A stretch of 64,000 nucleotides of DNA, taken from assembly GCA_035048495.1 (NCBI GenBank), contig CM068540.1, forward strand, positions 9,842,829 through 9,906,828, in the 5' to 3' direction. The DNA comes from Euptelea pleiosperma. Lineage: Eukaryota; Streptophyta; Magnoliopsida; Ranunculales; Eupteleaceae. Positions 34,770-46,602 of the stretch are shown piece by piece. A program made the translations under genes and the position numbers. Under the pieces are notes generated by a model that was not told the origin of the DNA, did not search any database, and saw nothing but the letters and a program-made list of their open reading frames with translations. The number at the start of each line of letters is the position of its first letter. Positions within the stretch are counted from its first letter, which is position 1.

Positions 34770-36382
34770 TGTTTGAAACTTGCAATATCTCACATACTTA
34801 TCTAGAAATGAAGACACAGAAGATTCAAAAGATCTCATGATTGGAATGTCATTTTACTCAAGAGTGTCGGATCAAACTCTATAGTTTCTCTCTTCTCCAT
34901 TCTCCACATTTTGTGATGGTGCTAACCTAGAATCAAATAGGGCTTGCCCTGGGTTGTATAGAGGCTTAGGAAAAGGTTAAAAGATGAGGGCCTTCAAGGA
35001 TTCGAAAGTTCTGAGAGGGCATCTTACTTTTCTTTGCAGCGTTTCCCGAGGGTGGTGATACCAATTCCTTGATTTCTCATTCTTCTCCCTTTTTTACTTG
35101 TTCATCTTCTTAACTTTTGTTCTACTAACTTTCTTTTTCTATTTCTCTTTTATTTCCTTCTTTCTTTTCTTTTCATATTTCCTTTTTGCTTGATCCACTT
35201 GTCTTTCTTTTCTTTTCTTGATTTCTCTTCATGTTGCGATCATACCAAAAATTCTTTTATCCCTCTCAGAAGTAGGTGCTTGAGTTGTGTTCATTTTGGG
35301 GATTGGATTTGGTTTATGGGTTATCAAGAAAAGGTTTTCATCATAAGTCTCAAGAGGGTTTCCAATGATGTAGATGTTAGATAAGCCAAAAATATCTGAT
35401 TGGGGTAGAAAGATGGCCTATATCATTTTCTAGGTTTTACACTTTTATCTGTGATGTCTCGAATGCATAGAGAGAAGGTTCTTTTTGTAATGATCCGTCT
35501 TTGACGTCACTCCAAGTTCTATGACCAAAGCAAGGATTAATGAGATCTTACAAGGGAATAGTTGGAGACTAAAAAAAAAGGTGAGTCATCTTGTGACTCA
35601 GAGTTATTTATATCCCTCAGAAGTGAAGAGAGGCTCAAATGCTCACTGGGTTAGGTCTCCACAGTTGTTCTTCTTGGATCTCTAGATCGTCCAGACTACA
35701 GGTAGTTCTGATGTTGATTTGTGAAAAATTCTTGCTGAATCTGAGTTTTCCATGAGTTTAATTCCATTGTAGTATTCTTCCACACCGAACTAAGAGCTAA
35801 TAAGTGATTTTCTCAGTGTAGACATCCTTTTCAATGAATAGACTTAGCGAAGAGTTTTGATTCATCATTGTAACAATTTTTGAAAACACTGTTAAAATCA
35901 ACAAAAGACACCTTGAAAACAGTCCAAAAATCATCCCAAAATACATTTTTTTTTAAATCACATGAGATTTTGGTAAAGTACCCACCCCCAACCAAAATAT
36001 TGCACCGTCCTCGGTGCTCATGACCAGAACATATAGTGAAAATGATAAATTCATGATGCGAGCGTGAAGGAAGGGTGTTACCAATTTTGTCGGATATCAA
36101 CAATGGAAAGTACCAGAGTAGTACGAGAGTGATGGTACTTGCATGGGCAAAAAATTATAGTAGTGATAAAGACAATGCATTCGACTCATGAGACCATAGG
36201 AATACCGGAATTGCCTTTTCGAAAGCGCTAAGTTTTACGTCTTCAGTCAGACACAACGGGGGTGACAGGCACCCCCAACCAAGTTGGAGCACAGGAGGCT
36301 GAGTGGATCATCAGTCGACATAGACAGGATCGATGAGATCGATCTCAAAAGTCTGAATGAACAATACGTCAAGTTCATGGAA
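34770..36382 (-). other. E2 3' non-coding region
   Basis: 1.6 kb without a convincing ORF between integrase and the truncated end, nearly identical to E3 53113-54718. No env-like ORF is found, although some Athila members have one here. It contains a hairpin at 36002-36017, two GGTTGGGGGT polypurine-like runs (36236-36285 region and near 35985-35997) and the block conserved in E1 (36191-36240). Confidence 0.75.
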
Positions 36383-37492
36383 CTATTTTAGACGCTGCCC
36401 ATTGACCCGAAAAGAGGAGTGATCCTTGGGATCCTCAATAGTGATTGCCCCAAAGGGTGTGACTGCTGTGACCATATAAGGACCGGTCCACCTAGATTTC
36501 AATTTCCCAGGGAAGAGATGAAGACGGGAATTATAAAGAAGGACCTTCTGTCTTGGATGGAACTCTTTCCTGAGGATGCTCTTGTCATGTATCCACTTCA
36601 TTTTTGCTTTGTAATTCTTGGACAAGTTGTAGGCATCATTTCTGAGTTCTTTTAACTCATTCATTTGAAGTTTTCGCTCCTCCCCTGCAGAGTCGAGGTC
36701 GAAGTTGAGCTTCTTAATGGCCCACAGGGCACGATGTTCAATCTCTAACGGTAGATGACAGGGTTTCCCAAAGACGAGATGATAGGGAAACATATTGAGT
36801 GGTGTCTTGTAGGCAGTTCTGTACGCCCATAAAGCATCAGTGAGACGAGTAAACCAGTCTTTACATGTGGTATTGACTGTCTTCTCCAAGATCTGCTTGA
36901 TCTGACGATTAGAAACCTCTACTTGACCATTAGTCTGCAGATGATAAGCTAGGGCAACCTTGTGGGTTACCCCATACTTTTTCATTAATTTCTCGAATAT
37001 CCTATTGCAGAAATGGGTGCCCCCATCACTAATGATGGCCTTAAGGGCACCGAACCGGGCGAAGATGAACTCCTTTAGGAATTTGACCACTACTTTGTGA
37101 TCATTAGTCTTGGTGGGAATGGCTTCTATCCATTTGGAGACATAGTCTACCGCGAGGAGAATGTACTCAAAACCATAGGAAACGGGAAAGGGGCCCATGA
37201 AGTCGATGCCCCAAATGTCAAAGATTTCATCGACCTGGATGGGAGTAAGGGGCATCATGTTCCTCTAGGAGATGCAGCCTAGGTACTGGCAATTAGGACA
37301 GGTTTTGCTGTAGATATGGGCATCCTTAAATAGTGTGAGCCAGTAAAATCCGCATTGCAGCACTTTTTCTGCAGTCTTCTTAGTGCTGAAATGACCACCA
37401 CAAGGTTGGTCATGACACGAGGACAAGATATTGAGTTGGTCGGACTCAGGGACACAGAGACGAATGATCTGGTCAGGACAGTATTTATACAA
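36383..37492 (-). pseudogene. E2 integrase, broken
   Basis: Integrase inserts retrotransposon DNA into the chromosome. The zinc domain (37265-37492) has the histidine pair and CPNC (SCHDQPCGGHFSTKK; KTCPNCQ). A 291-residue open core (36383-37258) carries the catalytic triad in [16 protein letters not shown] and [10 protein letters not shown]. It ends in a GPY/F-type C-terminal module ([18 protein letters not shown]). A stop just before the ATG at 37258 separates zinc and core domains; E3 has a stop at the same place, so it predates their split or was inherited. No chromodomain is seen. The core itself has no internal stop. Confidence 0.88.
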
Positions 37493-37555
37493 ATAAGGGT
37501 CATCCCAAGAGTAGTACTTAACTCTTGCTAGGAATTGGCTTTTGTCCTGTTTTGA

Positions 37556-38940
37556 CTAGTGTGAAGGCATTTCATCGGTAACAAGGTAGTTGACAATATC
37601 AGAATACCAGGGATTAACAGAGATAGCGAACAGTTGTTCGTCTAGAAAGGTCTCATGGATGGGCTGGTTGTCGAAGGATGACTCTAAAGTCAGTCTAGAC
37701 AGGTGATCAGCCACTACATTCTCGGTTCCTTTCTTGTCTTTAATCTCAAGGTCGAATTCCTGTAGTAATAGAATCCAGCGAATTAATCGAGGCTTGGTTT
37801 CCTTTTTTGACATGAGATAACGAAGGGCTGCATGATCAGTGTAGATGACCACCTTAGTGGCTAAGAGGTACTGACAAAATTTATCAAAGGTGAAGACTAC
37901 CACCAAGAGTTCTTTCTCAGTGGTGGAGTAGTTCATTTGGGCAGAGTTAAGAGTTTTGCTCGCATAATAAATCACGTGTGACCTTTTGTCAACTCTCTGC
38001 CCGAGAACAGCTCCTAACGCGTAGTCGGAAGCATCGCACATTACCTCGAAAGGTAGAGTCCAGTCCGGGGGACGGATAATGGGTGCAGTAGTGAGCTCAG
38101 ATTTGACACGCTTAAATGCCTTTACACAGTCAGCTTTAAAGTCGAAAGGACTATCTTTAGCCAGAAGATGGGACAGAGGTCGAGCGATTTGAGAGAAGTC
38201 CTTTATGAATCGCCGATAGAATCCTCCGTGTCCCAAAAAGGATCGGATGTCACGCACGGACTCAGGAATGGGCAAGGTCGAGATGATATCGATTTTAGCT
38301 TTATCGACCTCAATGCCCTGATGGAAAATGACATGTCCCAGAATTATGCCTTTCTTCACCATGAAGTGGCATTTCTCCCAATTGAGGACAAGTCGCTTGT
38401 CCTGACAGCGTTGAAGTACAAGCCCTAGATGGTTCAGACAGTCATCAAAGGATGACCCAAAAATTGAGAAGTCGTCCATAAAGACTTCAAGGAATCTTTC
38501 CACCATGTCAGAGAATATGCTCATCATACACCGTTGAAAGGTTGCGGGTGCATTGCAGAGGCCAAAGGGCATGCGTTGTAGGCAAAAGTGCCAAAGGGAT
38601 AGGTGAAAGTTGTCTTCTTGTGATCCTCAGGGGCGATGGGTATTTGATTATACCCTGAGTAACCATCAAGGAAACAGTAATAGCAGTGACCTGCTAGTCT
38701 CTCCAACATCTGGTCTATGAAGGGTAAAGGAAAATGGTCCTTCCTAGTGTTGGTGTGGAGTCGTCTATAATTGATGCAGACTCTCCACCCTTTCTTCAGG
38801 CGCTGGGTGACCATTTCCTTGTTCTCATTTTCCACAACTGTGAATCCTGCCTTTTTAGGGACGACATGAATAGGACTCACCCATCTGCTGTCGGAGATGG
38901 GGTAGATGATACCCGCATCTAACAGTTTGAGGACCTCGTC
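37556..38940 (-). pseudogene. E2 reverse transcriptase and RNase H, frameshifted
   Basis: RT copies element RNA into DNA, and RNase H removes the template. RT begins with MSPIHVVPKK and WRVCINYRRL (38880 leftward) and includes LDGYSGYNQI. Near 38575 a deletion shifts the frame (FAYNACPLA, against FAYKRMPF in E3). The next frame (37556-38572, 338 residues) has [15 protein letters not shown], catalytic FMDDF (38465-38483), then RNase H with [22 protein letters not shown] and VADHLSRL, which supply the acidic catalytic residues. A Trp to stop change near 37555 closes the frame; E3 keeps Trp there. A stop near 38940 (CGA to TGA relative to E3) breaks the link to the protease part. Confidence 0.9.
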
Positions 38941-40370
38941 TCAGACTACTTCCTTCAAGACGGGGTTCAACCTCCTCTGGTGTTTACGAGAGGTTTTGGA
39001 ATCATCCTCGAGATAGATGTGATGTTGGCACACTGAGGGGTCTATGTCTCGAATATCCTCTATAGTCCATCCTATCGCAGATTTGTGCTCGTTGAGCAAC
39101 TCAAGAAGTTTCTTACGTTCACTCTCAGACAAAGCGGAAGCAATAATGACAGGGTAGGTTTCCTTAGGATCAAGATAGGCATAGGAAAGATCTGTTGGAA
39201 GTGGCTTGAGCTCCAATGTTGGAGCTAATGGAGTTGAAGTAGGTGTCACAGAAGACACAGATTGAAGAGGTTTGACTTCAGTAGGTAAAGGAAGGATGGG
39301 TTCTCTGGCCATGGTTATTAAAGGCTCGAACTCGATGAGTGGAGCAGGGATCTCTATCAGTGGAGCAGTCTCCAAAAGATCATTGAGATCAGAAATAGCT
39401 GACTCTGTTGCAACCCAAAGTGTGTTAGACACTATTTAAGAATATCTTTGGTGGAGTCCGGGATTAGACTCTCAACGGCACAGATTTCATCGGCCACATC
39501 GCAATCGGCATCCTGTTGCATTAGACGAAAGATATTGACCTCAACTTTGAGGTTTCCGAAAGCAATGGACATGTTTCCGTCCCGGCACCCGATGTGTGCA
39601 TTCGCAGTGGCAAGGAAAGGACGGCCTAAGATGATCAGAATGCGGTTATCCTGACACGGCTCGGTGTCGAGAATGATAAAGTCCACAGGATAATAAAAGT
39701 CAGCGACTTTTACTAGGACATCTTCAATGATTCCTCTTGGAATCTTGATGGACTGATCAGCCAATTTTAGGGTGACATTGGTAGGCTTCATATCTTTCAG
39801 TCCTAACTGCTGATATACTGAGAACGGTATGAGGTTGACGCTAGCCCCTAAATCTAGCAAGGCAGTGCAGCTAAAATTGTCTCTAATTTTGCATTGGACA
39901 GTTGGGCTACCCGGATCCTTGTGTTTGATCACACTGTTGCGTTGAATGAACGCGGTGGCTTTTTCAGCCAAGAAGGCAACTTTGGGTACATGTGTACGCC
40001 GCTTGACTGTGCACAGGTCCTTGAGAAATTTGGCATAGGAGGGGATTTGCTTGATAGTAGAAAGGAATGGGATATTTATCTGGACGTCTTTAAAGACGTC
40101 TAAGATCTCTGAGAATTGCTGATCCCGCTTATCTTGGACAAGTCTGTCCGGGAAGGGAGGCTTTACTCGACAAATGGATTTGTCTTTAGCCTTAGATTTC
40201 TGCACAGGGATATCTGATGTTGGTGTAGAGGGAGAGGAAGCAGAGGTAGGATTAGGACTAGTTTCCTCTGTGCGAGTGATGGGTGCTGGAGATGGCACCG
40301 GTGGTGGTTGGACTCCCATGTCCATAATTTTTCCTGACCGTAGGGTGGTTACGGCTTGCACTTCCCCTTG
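38941..40370 (-). pseudogene. E2 protease region
   Basis: The retropepsin-like protease would cleave the polyprotein. The 309-residue open frame (39432-40361) begins at QAVTTLRSGK, has a Pro/Ser/Thr linker, a conserved pre-protease block (FPDRLVQDKRDQQFSEIL), and the active site LLDLGASVNLIP (near 39830-39860). The flap-side ILGRPFLATANAHIGC follows. A stop near 39432 separates a second frame (38941-39432) that joins protease to RT (MAREPILPLPTEV; IGWTIEDIRDIDPSVCQHH). The ATG at 40361 is probably not a true start, since E3 has Val at this position in a continuous polyprotein. Confidence 0.85.
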
Positions 40371-41147
40371 ACAGTTTTCATTCTGGCTCTAAGATTGGGA
40401 ACCGATCTCATATACTACTCCTTTGGCATTTCCTTTTGGGTTAGCAATGGGTTGGCTAGGAAGATCCCCTTAGCTTTCTCAGCTTCTAAGTTACCTAAAC
40501 GTTGCTCTAGACGAAGCATGGATTAATGTTGCTATTGCTCTAGGCGTTGCATAGATTGAGTAATGAGTTGAGCTAGAAGGTCCTCGATACCGGGTTTGGG
40601 GGCCAACTATTGGGGGGCAGCTAATGGGAGCTGAGGCACTAATTCGCAACTCGAGCTCATCGGGGCATTATAGTTATAGGCTGGAGAATTAGTTGGGACA
40701 ATCTGTTGGTTCTGAAAGTTCTGGGGAACTCTTTGCTGATTTTGAAATGTGCTTGGTTGTCCAGAGTATTGACCCTGTTGGAACTGCTAGTTCTGAGTAG
40801 ATGGGTACTGACTCTGCTGGTACTGACCCAGATTGAATTGCCTATTGGGTTGATTGAACCCAGGAGGATACATGCCTTGAGGCTCGCGCGGAGATTGAGC
40901 TTGTGGTTGAGTAGACTGAGGCCTCCAAGAGAAGTTAGGGTGGTTTCTCATATCAAGATGATAAGATTGACTATATGAGTTCTGAGTGGGTGGTTTGTAT
41001 GTGCTGAAAGCACAAACTTCTTCCTGAAGAGGATTTGACCATCCTTCATTCAAAGGAGAATGCTCAGTAGTATGGGAGGGTTGCAGACAGAGGGTACAAG
41101 ATTCCATAGGGCTCTCGTGTCCCACATGCATGACTGGGGTAGATTGT
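40371..41147 (-). pseudogene. E2 gag, C-terminal part
   Basis: The zinc-knuckle region reads ESCTLCLQPSHTTEHSPL near 41055-41100. Compared with E3 (TTEHCRL), the last cysteine of CX2CX4HX4C is serine, so zinc binding is lost. Next come a Tyr/Gln/Asn-rich tail (QSYHLDMRNHPNF; QFNLGQYQQSQYPSTQN) and a coiled Gln-rich end with amber stops at positions where E3 mostly keeps CAG. It is separated from the N-terminal part by the solo LTR-A; bases ATTGT are duplicated at the cut. Confidence 0.85.
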
Positions 41148-43993
41148 TGAAAGTAGGTTTTTCCGCGTCGTTGATTACGGAAACCCTAACTTCAACACAA
41201 TTTGTAATTTTATCCGATTATCCTGCAAAATTGATAGATTTGTATAGGGATTCGTGTCGGATGTCGATCCGCACTCGGGATTAGTCAGATTAGCGCAAAT
41301 AAGAACATAAAATGACAGATAATATACAAGAGAAAAAGGAGAATGATGGAAGAGATGAGAAGGGCGAGTCGATTTAAAACACATCCAAATAAGATCCAGA
41401 GAAGACTAAAATTATCAAAATCAAATTGCATTAATCAAACTGTTGCTTACATGAAATAAATGACAGAAATAAATAAAGCGGTAAATCTATTCTAGAAAGC
41501 ATGTAAGAAAGCATGTAAAAAGAGATTTTAGAGAGAGAGGAAGAAGGTAGAGAGAGATTTTTCACACCTCGGTCGTTTATCGGCCGATAAGGTAGAGGTG
41601 AGAGAAAAACTCACCCTCTTGCATTCACCGAACGGAGTCAGTGGTGCAAAAAGGCGATCAGCCTGGGGACTCTAGAGAAAGAAATGTTCTCAAACCCTAG
41701 AGAGATATAGAAAATCACCTTGGTATTTTTACCTTGAGAATTGGCCAATGAATGGGTGGGATTAGTCCATGAGTATGATGGAACGACATAGTGGATTGCC
41801 CCGAGAGTGAAGTTGTGTTGGTTCTCCTCGAGAGAACATGGATGTGAAACTATGGAGGAGCAACCCTCGAGAGGAGATATGGTGCATCAGAAGGTGATGG
41901 TGGAGCTCGAGAAACCGTGAGGAGCACGGCTTGCAAATCTACCCGAAAATTGCAGGTTGCAGTCCGATAGGTGGTTCATGGGTTGCACCCCTTGAAGTTG
42001 CAGGTGCAACATAGAAAAGGAGATCAAGAGAGCAACAAGGTAGGGCGTCGTTTAGAGTGAGGGATGCACGGTGGTGGTCTGACCTCCAGGCGTGACTGTG
42101 GTGCAGCAGGCGGTGTTGGAGGAGGTCCACTAACAAGCGGTGCAAAAGTGGTGCACTATAGAGGTGCTAGTCGTGGCACCTTGCAGGCTGGTTGTTGCAG
42201 CATGAAGAACATGGTGGAAGCGAGGAGAACCACCACCTTCTTCTCAGAGGAGATCACGACCAGCAAGTTGTAGGCCGTGAAGAAGAAGCAGTCCGGTAGT
42301 TGAGGCCGCTCAAAGGAAGAGAAGCAAGGAGAACCGAACCAGGGATGAAGTTGTTGGGTTTGAGGAGTGCTTGGACACACTCTCGTGGGTTGCTGGTGTG
42401 CCCGGAGATCTGATCGGCAAAGAAGACTGTTCACATAAAGAGCACCGGGCGGACATCAATGATCCCATAGTTGCAGGTTTGGAGGCCACCGGTGAAGATG
42501 AAGATGTCTGGAGGCATCGCAGGCGGACACAGCAGCAGCGTGGTTGGAGGCGAGCGAAGGAGGAAGGAGAAGGAGATGTGCGCAGGTGGAGGAGACGGTG
42601 GAGAGTGGTGGAGTGCAGCGGCGGAGGACGGAGATGCACAGGTAGAGGAGACGCATGGATGCGGTGTTGCGTGGGCAGCATTGCTGGCGGGCATGGTATG
42701 GAGGTCGTGCTAGCCAGGAGGAATGGTGGAGCAGTTGCAGGCAGCACAGGAGGTTGCAGGCGGAGGTTGCAGGCGTGTACGACGGACTGGTTCAGTCCGC
42801 CGGAGAAGATGAAGAAGAAGATGTGAAGAACAAGGAAGAAGATGAAGAGGATGAAAGGGAAGGAGGAGGAATGATGTGGGGGGAAGGAGAGGAGAAAAGG
42901 GGTTTGAAAATTAGGGTTCGTCCCCCTCCTTCCCCCTTTTTATAAGCTCCTAATTTCCATTAATGGAAATTAGGATTTTTAGGAAATAAAAAAAATATTA
43001 AATTTTTTTTTTTTTTTTTTTTTTTTTTTGTAAGTAAAATACTACTTTTCTATGGGGAATCTCCCCAATTAGTGGACCCCCCATTTAATTAAAATTATTT
43101 TGAAATTCGCGGGGTCCACTAACTGGTCGGACAGCGGGTCGATGAAGATGGGCCCGGCTATTGGCCCACATGGATTGATGATGTCCATCGTCTCACGAGA
43201 TGATGTGATAGACAGTCTGATGGCGATCGGATGGATGGTGACTTGATTGGGACTCAGATTGGTAGATCGACGGATCTAGAGAGATCCAACGGTCCGATTG
43301 AAGATCCAACGGTCCGATGGAAGATCCAACGGTCAGAAAGCTAAGGGAGATGAGATAGAGTCGATGGGCAGGAGTTCTGGGGTTAGGTCAGTAGATTCGA
43401 GGACCGAGAGATGAAGAGAGAGAGAGAATAAGGAGAGATGAGAGAGAAAGTATCAGAAAATAGAGAGAAAAGCACTGGCGGAGGGTCTGGAACCCTGATC
43501 TTCACTGTGACATCCTCACGCTTCTCCAGTAGAGTCGACCATCATTCTTTGCTGACTCATGTGGCTTTAAACGCTTTGGTCCGTCTCTTGGTCATTGGCT
43601 CTCCTACTCTCTTCGTTCTTTGGGCCAGCTTTTTGGTCCTCTTATTCAGCCCATATTTGGCCCATATCTTCTAGTCATAGCATGTGGGCTTTTTAAGCTT
43701 TGATAATGGGCTTTCATGATCGATTTGGGCCCACAAGTCTTGAGAATCGTCCCATCGGGGTTTCCTGCGACAGAAGAAGCGCGTAATGAGACTTTATCAG
43801 AACGGCTTAATATCTAGACTTCCGAAAATGTGTTTAATGCATGCAAATATACCATTTTGTCCAGAAAAGTGTGTTCTACGCAACAGAAGAGACTCTTACG
43901 TAGAAAAGTAGGTAAATAGAGTATTTTACGTAGGAGAATGCAATAACGCTAAAAGGATAATTGCTTAAAATAAGCACTTTTGAGCGAATATCA
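41148..43993 (-). repeat. solo LTR-A inserted in E2 gag (2.85 kb)
   Basis: TGAAAGTAGG to GAATATCA, flanked by ATTGT (41143-41147 and 43994-43998). The uninterrupted site is visible in E3 near 63315 (GGATTGTTGAGTAGG), proving the insertion. Same orientation as E2. It contains GA-rich tracts, a poly-T run of about 30 (43000-43029), and a tRNA-like module near 43475-43550. The overlapping ORFs at 42064-42945 are on both strands of GC-rich low-complexity sequence and are not supported. Confidence 0.95.
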
Positions 43994-44909
43994 ATTGTTG
44001 AGTAGGCTTTTGTACAGACACAACCAGTGCCGAGACTGACTTGCTTAACTCTTGAATGATAGATCAAAGCTCAGTATCAACTATAGCATCATGTCCCTTG
44101 GTTGTCCTTTGGACCGAAGTGATTCGACTAAACTCTGAGTCAGTCGTCCAATGTTGAGAGTTTTCTCTTAACTCTCCCAAGAATTTGTATGCATCGGTCG
44201 GAGTTTGGTGCAGGAATTTTCCTTGGCACATTGACTCTACCATGGTCCGGGACTCATCAGTAAGTCCCTTATAGAAGACGTGGACAAAATTGCCCTTGTC
44301 GATGCTATGGTGGGGACACTTAGTCAGGTAGTCTTGGAATCTCTCCCACGCTTCGAAAAATTTCTCATTGGACTTCTATCGAAAGTCCTGGATGAGTTGC
44401 TTTATTTGGTTGGTCTGAGTCATGGGGTAGAATTTAGACATGAATTTGCCCACCAACTCTTTCCAACTGCTGATTGAATCAGCGGGTAAGGAGTAGAGCC
44501 AATCTGAGGCTCGGTCTTTAAGTAAGAATGGGAAAACTCGTAGACGCACATTGTCATCATCAAGATTCTGATTCTTAAAAAGTAGGATGACATGTTGGAA
44601 TTCCCTAATATGGGAATATGGGTCTTCTCTTGGGAGACCACGAAAGGTTGGCAGCATTTAGATCGTCTACGGCCTGATCTCAAACTGTATCGTAGTAGTA
44701 GGTGGGAGAATAATGCAAGTGGGTGGATTAGCAGAGATAGGGGCGAACATCTCGATAAGAGGTCGTTCAACTGCCATGACTACAAAGGTAGTAGTACTGG
44801 GGGAGGCGGGTGGGGAAAGAAATGGGGAAGGATTCAGTAGAGGATCCACTGTAGGTACGTGATTCTCAGATCGAATCAAGCGTTTGTTCGGACGAGTCCA
44901 AACAGGCAT
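43994..44909 (-). pseudogene. E2 gag, N-terminal and capsid part
   Basis: The ATG at 44909 (MPVWTRPNKRL) opens a frame with a Pro/Ser-rich N-terminus and FVVMAVERPLIEM. Two stops follow near 44660 (FEIRP-stop-TI-stop-MLPTF); E3 shares the first and keeps CAA at the second. The capsid-type domain continues: FRGLPREDPYSHIREFQHV, then DRASDWLYSLPADSISSW and KFMSKFYP (44657-44376). A further frame disturbance follows before the LTR-A insertion at 43993. The protein would form the particle shell and bind element RNA. Confidence 0.85.
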
Positions 44910-46586
44910 ACACTAAGGAGGCAAGCTCTATAATTGGCAGAAAGTTGCCAGAGAGGAACACTATCCTAAATGATGCACACCAAGCACAGATAATCCTATT
45001 ATAAGCAATCAGGATATATTTTAGGAATTATCTTTGTTAGTTTTGGGGTTAAAGTAGATTTTGACAGCGGGCGGATCACTGGTTTATCTTTTAACCGCCG
45101 GGCTACCTATTTTGCACTCAGAGGTTCTCACCAGGCTATACTCTTCAGAGCGAATCCTTTAGTACTAACTCTAGTTAACAACAAGGCAATCCGAAGCCTA
45201 GACAGACGTGCGGCAGAATGACTGACTTAAGTACGTCCCAGACTAACCGGATTGGTCAAGTGGATAAGAAGAGTGTTCCCTCAGGTTAAGCTAGGGTTGA
45301 TGCGTGTTCCTAGTCCACACGCAACTAATCGCCGAATAGTCCAAGATGCCACTTCGAGCTTAGTGTACTTGAGTAGCAGGGACTTATGGGTGTGTTAGAC
45401 AACAGGGACCCGCGATCGTGGTCTTATTTCGACTGGATGTTAAGCGGGTTCGCTTTGTGTGGATTTTTCCTCGAACACCGGGCTAATTGGCTCTACTTCT
45501 TGATTCTTTTTATTATAGATGGATCCGGGGGATCAATTTCAGCTGGAGTGATGAGGTGGGTAATGAAATCCCACCAGTTTCAATTTTGGTGCTGGGTATG
45601 CTCTCTTAGAGTTGATTGATTAACGGCCACACCATGCAAGTCGAATAATATGTATGCGGAAGCAAATAGACAAGCGACAATGATGCACCCAATAACATCG
45701 TATCGCACTCAAGGCGAGGATAGAGACTTACCTCCCGTAGGCCATGCCACGGGGTTGCCTCCGTGGGTTAGAGAGGGGTATCCTAATGGGCTTGGGCCTG
45801 ACTTCACCTCTTTGAGCTTTCGCTCCCTACCCACACTGGATCGTGTTCCTGCAGAAAAGTTAGATCGCACGGTCTAGGTAGTCGGGATTCTAGTTGGAAG
45901 ATCCTTGCCTTTTTAGGGTTCACAGAGCACGTATTGGATTTAGGCAAGTTTTTGAATTAATTTCCAAATTCGAGATGGGGTAAAATTTAGGAATTCTCAG
46001 ATTGGAAAAGACCTAGATTGGAAAGTTTCCCGAACTGTGGAGATCGTCCAAGAAAGATTTGATTGCGAGATCCCTTACAATTTTGGAAAATTTCCCAAAA
46101 TTGAAATTCTGCTAGATTTGGGGTGTTTTCTTTTGCAGACTTTTCCAAATTTGGTAGATTTCTAAAGATAGAAATTCTTCTAAAGAGGAAACTTCTAAGA
46201 GGGAAAACCCTAATTAAGTAGAGTTTTAAGATTTTGGAATCTTTCCAAAAATCACAATTCCTTGATTGTTGATTTCTAAAAATTTGCAGAATATAAAACC
46301 CTAATTTTTTTGAATTTTGATTTTTTTGATTTTTTTAGTATTTTTCACTTAATCTAGGGTTTCTAAAAAACCCTAGAACAAGATCTAGCAGTTTATATGG
46401 AAAGCAATAAAATTTCTAAATTATTACAACTTTGCACTCGGCCTTCTGAGTCATTTAAAAAATCACTAAAAATAAAAAATAGAAAGTTTCCCGAAAAGGT
46501 CGGGCTGTCCAAATTGAAAAGCTTTCCGCTTCAGCAACTTTTCAATTTTGTCTTTACGTCCTTTTTCGCACTCCCGAACACCCGAG
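44910..46586 (-). other. E2 leader (5' untranslated region)
   Basis: 1.7 kb between PBS and gag with no conserved ORF. It aligns with the E1 leader. A minus-strand splice-donor consensus (GAG/GTAAGT) at about 45727-45735 matches the E1 site. A possible acceptor (CATCACTCCAG) at about 45543-45553 also has an E1 counterpart (CATCATTCCAG near 8585). The short ORFs at 45386-45877 lie antisense and are not conserved as protein. Confidence 0.6.
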
Positions 46587-46600
46587 CGGCAGCGGCGCCA
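46587..46600 (-). promoter_or_regulatory. E2 primer-binding site, tRNA-Asp type
   Basis: The minus strand reads TGGCGCCGCTGCCG, one change from the sites at 1336 and 9371. Two bases separate it from the LTR edge at 46603. Confidence 0.88.
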
Positions 46601-46602
46601 TT

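Noticed and set aside
35831..36103. 90-aa ORF as an Athila env-like protein
   Set aside because: It has no signal peptide or membrane anchor pattern, is much too short, and does not stay open in E1 or E3.
36419..36655. Plus-strand ORFs repeated at 36419-36655 and 54764-55000
   Set aside because: They are conserved only because they lie antisense to the integrase C-terminus in two copies of the same element.
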